Assembly: GCF_000427885.1 (NCBI RefSeq) | Contig: NZ_ATYW01000008.1 | Span: forward strand, 55,547 to 119,546 | DNA length: 64,000 bases | Source of the DNA: Glycomyces tenuis DSM 44171 | GTDB lineage: Bacteria > Actinomycetota > Actinomycetes > Mycobacteriales > Micromonosporaceae | Direction: 5' to 3' | In this document: positions 60,626-64,000 of the stretch, one piece after another | Layout of the letters: each line of letters begins with the position of its first letter | How positions within the stretch are numbered: position 1 is the stretch's first letter | Notes under the pieces: generated by a model | Seen by the model: only the letters and a program-made list of their open reading frames with translations | Database searches by the model: none | What the model was told of the DNA's origin: nothing | Translations under genes and position numbers: made by a program

Positions 60626-60652
60626 GTGTGACACCGCGTCCTCTGCAAGGGC

Positions 60653-60730
60653 AGCAATCGACTTGGGAGCGACCATGCCCGGAAGACGTAGGCGGTCATG
60701 GCCTTCTGGCTCTGGTATGCACGGACTGAG
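60653..60730 (+). pseudogene. asnB 3' relic
   Basis: SNRLGSDHARKT-stop-AVMAFWLWYART matches DGTDHARKVWTVMVFCLWYARL of AsnB (46089) with one in-frame TAG. A scrap just upstream of the nlpC promoter. Confidence 0.75.
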
Positions 60731-60783
60731 AACGGCACACCATGCTGGGGAGACAGGCAACGCGGGACCCACTCGCGAATGAC

Positions 60784-60800
60784 TGCTATCGCTGATAGTA
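60784..60800. promoter_or_regulatory. BlaI-type operator (TGCTATCGCTGATAGTA)
   Basis: One mismatch in the left half. 10 nt before ATG 60811, TAGTTT at -12 to -7: leaderless promoter of the nlpC leader ORF. Confidence 0.72.
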
Positions 60801-60810
60801 GTTTGTGGGT

Positions 60811-60942
60811 ATGTTCGACTCCCGCCTCTTGTCGACGGGGCACCGCGAGTTTGATGACTGCCGTGATGTCCCCATTCCCGCGGCTGCGTTCTCCGCGGCC
60901 GCGTTGCATCCCGACCTCCCCGAAGGAGCACCATGCTCGTGA
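60811..60942 (+). CDS. Leaderless leader ORF overlapping nlpC
   Basis: 43 residues (MFDSRLLSTGHREFDD ... EGAPCS). Starts exactly 10 nt after a BlaI-type operator; its last codons overlap the ATG of the NlpC/P60 gene by 10 bp in another frame. The layout matches the resB leader. The peptide resembles nothing known; its use may be to bring ribosomes to the downstream start, which also has its own GAAGGAG. Confidence 0.4.
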   Translation: MFDSRLLSTGHREFDDCRDVPIPAAAFSAAALHPDLPEGAPCS

Positions 60943-61898
60943 AGCCGTCATCTATTCGTCGTAAATGGACTTCTATCGCTGTGGTAGGCGGTCTCCTCGT
61001 CTCCGCGGTGGGCTCGGCCCCAGCCTGGGCCCAGCGGGACACCTCGGAGATCAACGACGAGATCGAGGAAACCGAAGGGGATCTGACCGCAGCGGTCGAG
61101 GCGTACAACCAACTGGCGGAAGAAGCGCAGGACAACCGTGACATGATCGCGCAGACCCAGGAGTCCCTGGACACGGCCGAGGCGGAGCTGGGCACCCTGC
61201 GCGAGCAGCTCGCCGACTACATCACCGCGACGTACGTGGATCAGGGTATCGGCGATGTCGCGCTGCTGCTGGAGTCGGGTTCCCCCGACGCGTTCGTCGA
61301 ACGCCTCGACCGGCTCAACTCGGCGAACCTCTACAAATTCGACCTCATAGACGAGCTGAAAACCGCCTCCGAGGAGTACACGATTCAGCTCAATCTCCTG
61401 GGCGACCTCCAGGACGACCTCGACGAGCAGGAGGCCGAGCTGGAGCAGCAGCAGGACGAGCTCAACGAGCGGATGGACGGCCTCGAGGAGGAGTGGCAGG
61501 CCGCCGCGGGCGACGCGATCACCGACTACGACCTGCCGCAGATGACCGACGATGAGTACGCGGTCATCTCGTTCGCGCTCGACCAGGTCGGCAAGCCATA
61601 TGTGTGGGGATCCGCCGGTCCGGACTCCTATGACTGCTCGGGCCTCATTCTGCGCTCCTACGCGCAGATCGGGATCGACCTGCCGCACAATGCCGCCGCC
61701 CAGTACAACTCGACCCCGAAGATCAGCCGCGACGATCTGCAACCAGGTGACCTGGTGTTCTACAACGATCTCTCCCACATGGGCATGTACATCGGCAACG
61801 GCCTGATCGTGCACGCCCCGAACTCCCGGACCGTCGTGAAGGTCGTCGAGCTCGACCACGGCAACGTCTACTACGGCACGACTACCGTCCTCCATTAG
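60933..61898 (+). CDS. NlpC/P60 peptidoglycan endopeptidase with coiled coil
   Basis: 321 residues. Signal peptide (SIAVVGGLLVSAVGSAPAWA) then a long coiled coil (about 30-190, ETEGDLTAAVEAYNQLAEEA) and a C-terminal NlpC/P60 domain: GKPYVWGSAGPDSYDCSGLI (catalytic Cys), DLVFYNDLSHMGMYIGNGLI (His) and IVHAPNSRTVVKV. RipA/CwlO-type hydrolase cutting D-Glu-mDAP bonds, needed in septum splitting. Controlled by the operator at 60784 through the leader ORF. Confidence 0.94.
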   Translation: MLVKPSSIRRKWTSIAVVGGLLVSAVGSAPAWAQRDTSEINDEIEETEGDLTAAVEAYNQLAEEAQDNRDMIAQTQESLDTAEAELGTLREQLADYITATYVDQGIGDVALLLESGSPDAFVERLDRLNSANLYKFDLIDELKTASEEYTIQLNLLGDLQDDLDEQEAELEQQQDELNERMDGLEEEWQAAAGDAITDYDLPQMTDDEYAVISFALDQVGKPYVWGSAGPDSYDCSGLILRSYAQIGIDLPHNAAAQYNSTPKISRDDLQPGDLVFYNDLSHMGMYIGNGLIVHAPNSRTVVKVVELDHGNVYYGTTTVLH

Positions 61899-62479
61899 GA
61901 CACTGAATCGGCGAGCCGTCACTGGTGCTGGGCGTAGCAAGACACGAGTTGTCCACGGTTGTCAGAATCTCAACGGATTGCACCTGATGCCTTCCCCGCA
62001 AACCGGCAAGAGTGCGTAACGCGCATAGGCCTGGTGGACAGGCACCACCGGACCTCAGTTCCTGGCAGTCTGTCTAATACCAACCTCGCGATGAAATCCA
62101 ATCAAGGTGCAACAAGCTCAATGAGCTGTACAGGTCCGACTTTTTGAAGGCCACTATCGCGCCACCTCCTTGCCTGTTTCGTGGCCCGATCCCCCAATGA
62201 AATGCGTGTGTGACCTGTTCATCCTGCGACATCCAACCTTCGCGTGCCCTTGCGTGACAAACCGAGTGTCTTAACGATAGCGGCGAGCGCCGACAGGGCG
62301 TGCCGTCGACGCGCTTCCACAGCGTTGCGGGCAGCAACCAGCAAGTAGGGTCACCACGGACTCCCCCGCTGGCGGCAGCGCGTGGGACTCACCCGAGCGC
62401 TGGAGCGCCAAGCCGTTGAAGCTTGCCGCTGCTACCGCGTGATTTCTCAAGGCTGTCGGAGGAGCCTCCCAAGTGCGAG
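61899..62479. other. Gap without recognisable gene
   Basis: About 580 bp of less GC-rich DNA between the NlpC gene and the integrase terminator. No tRNA, no palindromic operator of the island types, no credible ORF. As the DNA next to the integrase 3' end it could hold the element end (att), but I see no direct repeat inside the window. Confidence 0.4.
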
Positions 62480-62481
62480 AA

Positions 62482-62514
62482 GCCCGTCTACCAACGGAAG
62501 GTTGATAGACGGGC
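62482..62514. terminator. Hairpin terminator of the integrase gene
   Basis: Arms GCCCGTCTACCAAC and GTTGATAGACGGGC (one G-U), 5-nt loop, 31 bp beyond the integrase stop on the minus strand. Confidence 0.8.
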
Positions 62515-62544
62515 GACCTCAGATCTGATGTCGTGCTGTTTGGC

Positions 62545-63924
62545 TCACTTTTCGGTCAGAGTGTCTTCAATTCGGCGTCGGACAGCCTCATCCTGTCCCG
62601 CGAGGCACTTGGCGTAGACCCTGAGCAGGACGGCCACGCTGTGCCCGGCCCATTCGGCGACCTGCGTGGCCGGAACCCCGGCGTGGAGCCAGGTGGAGAC
62701 GCACGTGTGCCGCAGGTCGTATTGACGTTTCAGCAGCGGTGTCTTCAATTCTTCGCCGCTGAAGGTCTTCGCCCGAGCACCATGGAAGATGCGCCTGATG
62801 GTGCACTCCGCCAGTAGCTTTCCGTCCGCACGAGTGAACAGTTGACCTTCGGAGCCCGGCTTGAAGTCCGATTGGCTCATGTAGTCGAGCAGGATGACGG
62901 TGAGCTGCGGTGGACATGGAGCTGTGCGGATGAAATCGCGGTCGCGCATCTTGAGCCCTCGATCGTCGCGGGCATCCCCGGTGTCGGTCCACGCGCTGCC
63001 GACATGGGAGGCCGATTTGTGGAGATGCAGCCATCCCCACCCACCTTCGTCCGGAAGATCGAGGTCTTCCACGTGCAGCGCAATCGCCTCCTCGGGTCGG
63101 AGTGCACCGTAGACCTGAGTGGCGAAGTAGGGACGGTATCGCCACCCGTTCGGCTTGCGTTGGTGAACCTGCCTCAGAAAACGGGAGACCTGCTGCGGGC
63201 CGGCGGCTCGGCGCACGTCAATCGCCTCGCCAGACTTGGCCCGCGCCGGCTTGATCGCCTTGACATGGTTCATTTCGAGTAGTCCCTCCTTGACGGCGTA
63301 TTCGCAGATCGCGCTGAAAATGGTGCGGGCTCGCCTACGGCAGTGACTCGAACGCGCCGTGCCGTCGAACTTCTGCAGCATCGATGAGAGTGTCTTCTCG
63401 ACGGTGTGTTCCTTGTCGAGCACGCCGATCGCAGGAGCATGGCGTTCAGCCCACCCGAGGATGCGTGCTGTGTCCTCGGGGGCGTCCTGGCGTTGCTTGG
63501 AGTTGAACGCCCAGCGCCGAAGCGACCGCCGCAACGCGACCGCATCAACGCTCTCCAGCGTGGCAGGTAGGAGGGCGATCGAGGCCCACATGCAGACCTC
63601 GGCGATGTTCGCGCGGTGATGCGCCGAAGACTGGTCCCACTTGGAGTCCACGAAGCGCTTCATTGCCTCGATGACGGAGATCTGCTGGCTCTGCCGCGCG
63701 AGCTCGCGAAGCTCGGAGACCGGCAGACCGGTTTCGATGTCGAACGCTTCTCCCCTGTTCAAGGCGGTCTGGAAGTCCGACTTGCGTCCGTTGGCGGCGG
63801 CTTTGGTCGCGAACTGCTTGGTCTGCTCTCGCCCCGCCACCGCCCAGCGGAAGCGCCACGGACGTCGCTTGATGTCTTTCCGCTTCGTCGGGTCCCACAG
63901 CTGCACGTCATACGAGGTGTTCAT
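62545..63924 (-). CDS. int: Tyrosine recombinase / phage-type integrase
   Basis: 459 residues. Arm/SAM-like N-terminal region (DIKRRPWRFRWAVAGREQTK; residues about 60-180), then the catalytic domain with first Arg in YGALRPEEAIALHVED, the RxxR-type box YDLRHTCVSTWLHAG (His-x-x-Arg region) and GHSVAVLLRVYAKCLAGQ with the Tyr nucleophile (about 440). Actinobacterial ICE/plasmid (pSAM2-like) integrases look like this. ATGA overlap with the excisionase upstream. Marks the island as, or as adjacent to, an integrative element. Confidence 0.93.
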   Translation of the reverse strand: MNTSYDVQLWDPTKRKDIKRRPWRFRWAVAGREQTKQFATKAAANGRKSDFQTALNRGEAFDIETGLPVSELRELARQSQQISVIEAMKRFVDSKWDQSSAHHRANIAEVCMWASIALLPATLESVDAVALRRSLRRWAFNSKQRQDAPEDTARILGWAERHAPAIGVLDKEHTVEKTLSSMLQKFDGTARSSHCRRRARTIFSAICEYAVKEGLLEMNHVKAIKPARAKSGEAIDVRRAAGPQQVSRFLRQVHQRKPNGWRYRPYFATQVYGALRPEEAIALHVEDLDLPDEGGWGWLHLHKSASHVGSAWTDTGDARDDRGLKMRDRDFIRTAPCPPQLTVILLDYMSQSDFKPGSEGQLFTRADGKLLAECTIRRIFHGARAKTFSGEELKTPLLKRQYDLRHTCVSTWLHAGVPATQVAEWAGHSVAVLLRVYAKCLAGQDEAVRRRIEDTLTEK

Positions 63925-63998
63925 GCGGCACCTCCGTCCTCGTGAGCGGCCAGGAACGCCTCGATATCGGTGAAGCGATAGCGGCGCTGGCCGCCGGG
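63921..63998 (-). CDS. xis: MerR-type excisionase, 5' part outside the window
   Basis: 25 C-terminal codons: PGGQRRYRFTDIEAFLAAHE then DGGAA and stop. The G(H/Q)RRYR..DIEAFL pattern is the end of helix-turn-helix excisionase (AlpA/BldC-like) proteins that sit before such integrases. Stop overlaps the int ATG. Confidence 0.75.
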   Translation of the reverse strand, partial: PGGQRRYRFTDIEAFLAAHEDGGAA

Positions 63999-64000
63999 GA

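Noticed and set aside
61899-62544. tRNA or att repeat near the integrase
   Set aside because: No tRNA cloverleaf or T-loop sequence recognised, and no matching direct repeat inside the window.

Overview
The window is high-GC, densely coded DNA with GTG/TTG starts, Tat-type lipoproteins, System II cytochrome c biogenesis and DUF2933/DUF6153/DUF305/DUF1707 genes, all pointing to an actinobacterium (Actinomycetota). I cannot fix the genus. It ends at the right in a tyrosine integrase with an overlapping MerR-type excisionase, and gene content is accessory: copper, mercury, thiol-redox, cytochrome c and envelope functions plus efflux pumps. It reads as a large metal/redox island whose left end is outside the window.

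Layout: 1-2.6 kb, a reduced complex I-like cluster (nuoJ, nuoH, a cysteine-less NuoB/NuoD-like fusion, nuoA). 2.7-7.7 kb, a SAM methyltransferase, DUF2752, alpha/beta hydrolase and the ccsB-resB cytochrome c pair. 7.7-13.5 kb, a two-component system (kinase frameshifted), a cupredoxin-CopA copper ATPase, a Met-rich secreted protein and DUF2933. 13.5-23.6 kb, lgt, copD-ctaG, copC, TlpA/CcdA genes, a BlaI-M56 pair and a ccdA-redoxin-glutaredoxin operon ending in a Cys-rich peptide. 23.7-26.3 kb, SHOCT, methyltransferase, DUF1707, second M56-BlaI pair. 26.4-32 kb, arsR-merA mercury module followed by wreckage (merR/ABC mosaic, 5'-truncated CPH-type ATPase). 32.2-37.4 kb, coiled-coil peptidase, DUF6153, multicopper oxidase, Cys-rich four-helix copper protein, a sialidase-fold lipoprotein-like gene. 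37.6-45.6 kb, decayed second copies of the earlier modules together with an L,D-transpeptidase and an intact TlpA-CcdA pair. 46-59.5 kb, asparagine synthetase, TetR/AraC/LuxR regulators, three MFS pumps, DUF305 and a CsoR-like-operator-flanked HMA protein. 59.7-64 kb, a membrane DUF305 protein, gene relics, an NlpC/P60 hydrolase and the integrase.

The most notable structure is regulatory. At least 16 short palindromes of the form TACTA-N7-TAGTA (17 bp) or TACTAC-N6-GTAGTA (18 bp), typical of BlaI/MecI/CopY-family operators, are scattered over 57 kb in front of the cytochrome c, copper, lipoprotein-maturation, thiol-redox, methyltransferase and cell-wall genes. Four BlaI repressors (one with a broken M56 partner) and a fifth M56 relic lie among them. 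At seven operators the palindrome ends exactly 10 nt before an ATG/GTG, with a TANNNT -10 element at -12 to -7, predicting leaderless mRNAs. Two of these starts open tiny ORFs that overlap the next gene's start (resB, nlpC). The M56 partners lack any penicillin-sensor domain and instead end in a short Cys-Pro tail, so the signal is probably copper, thiol redox or envelope stress rather than beta-lactam; this is inference. A second, smaller set of CsoR-like ATACCCC/GGGGTAT sites precedes copA, the HMA protein and one MFS pump.

Much of the island has been duplicated and is decaying: relics of ccsB, asnB, M56, DUF2752, the peptidase and the ccdA-redoxin operon can be matched to intact copies in the same window.
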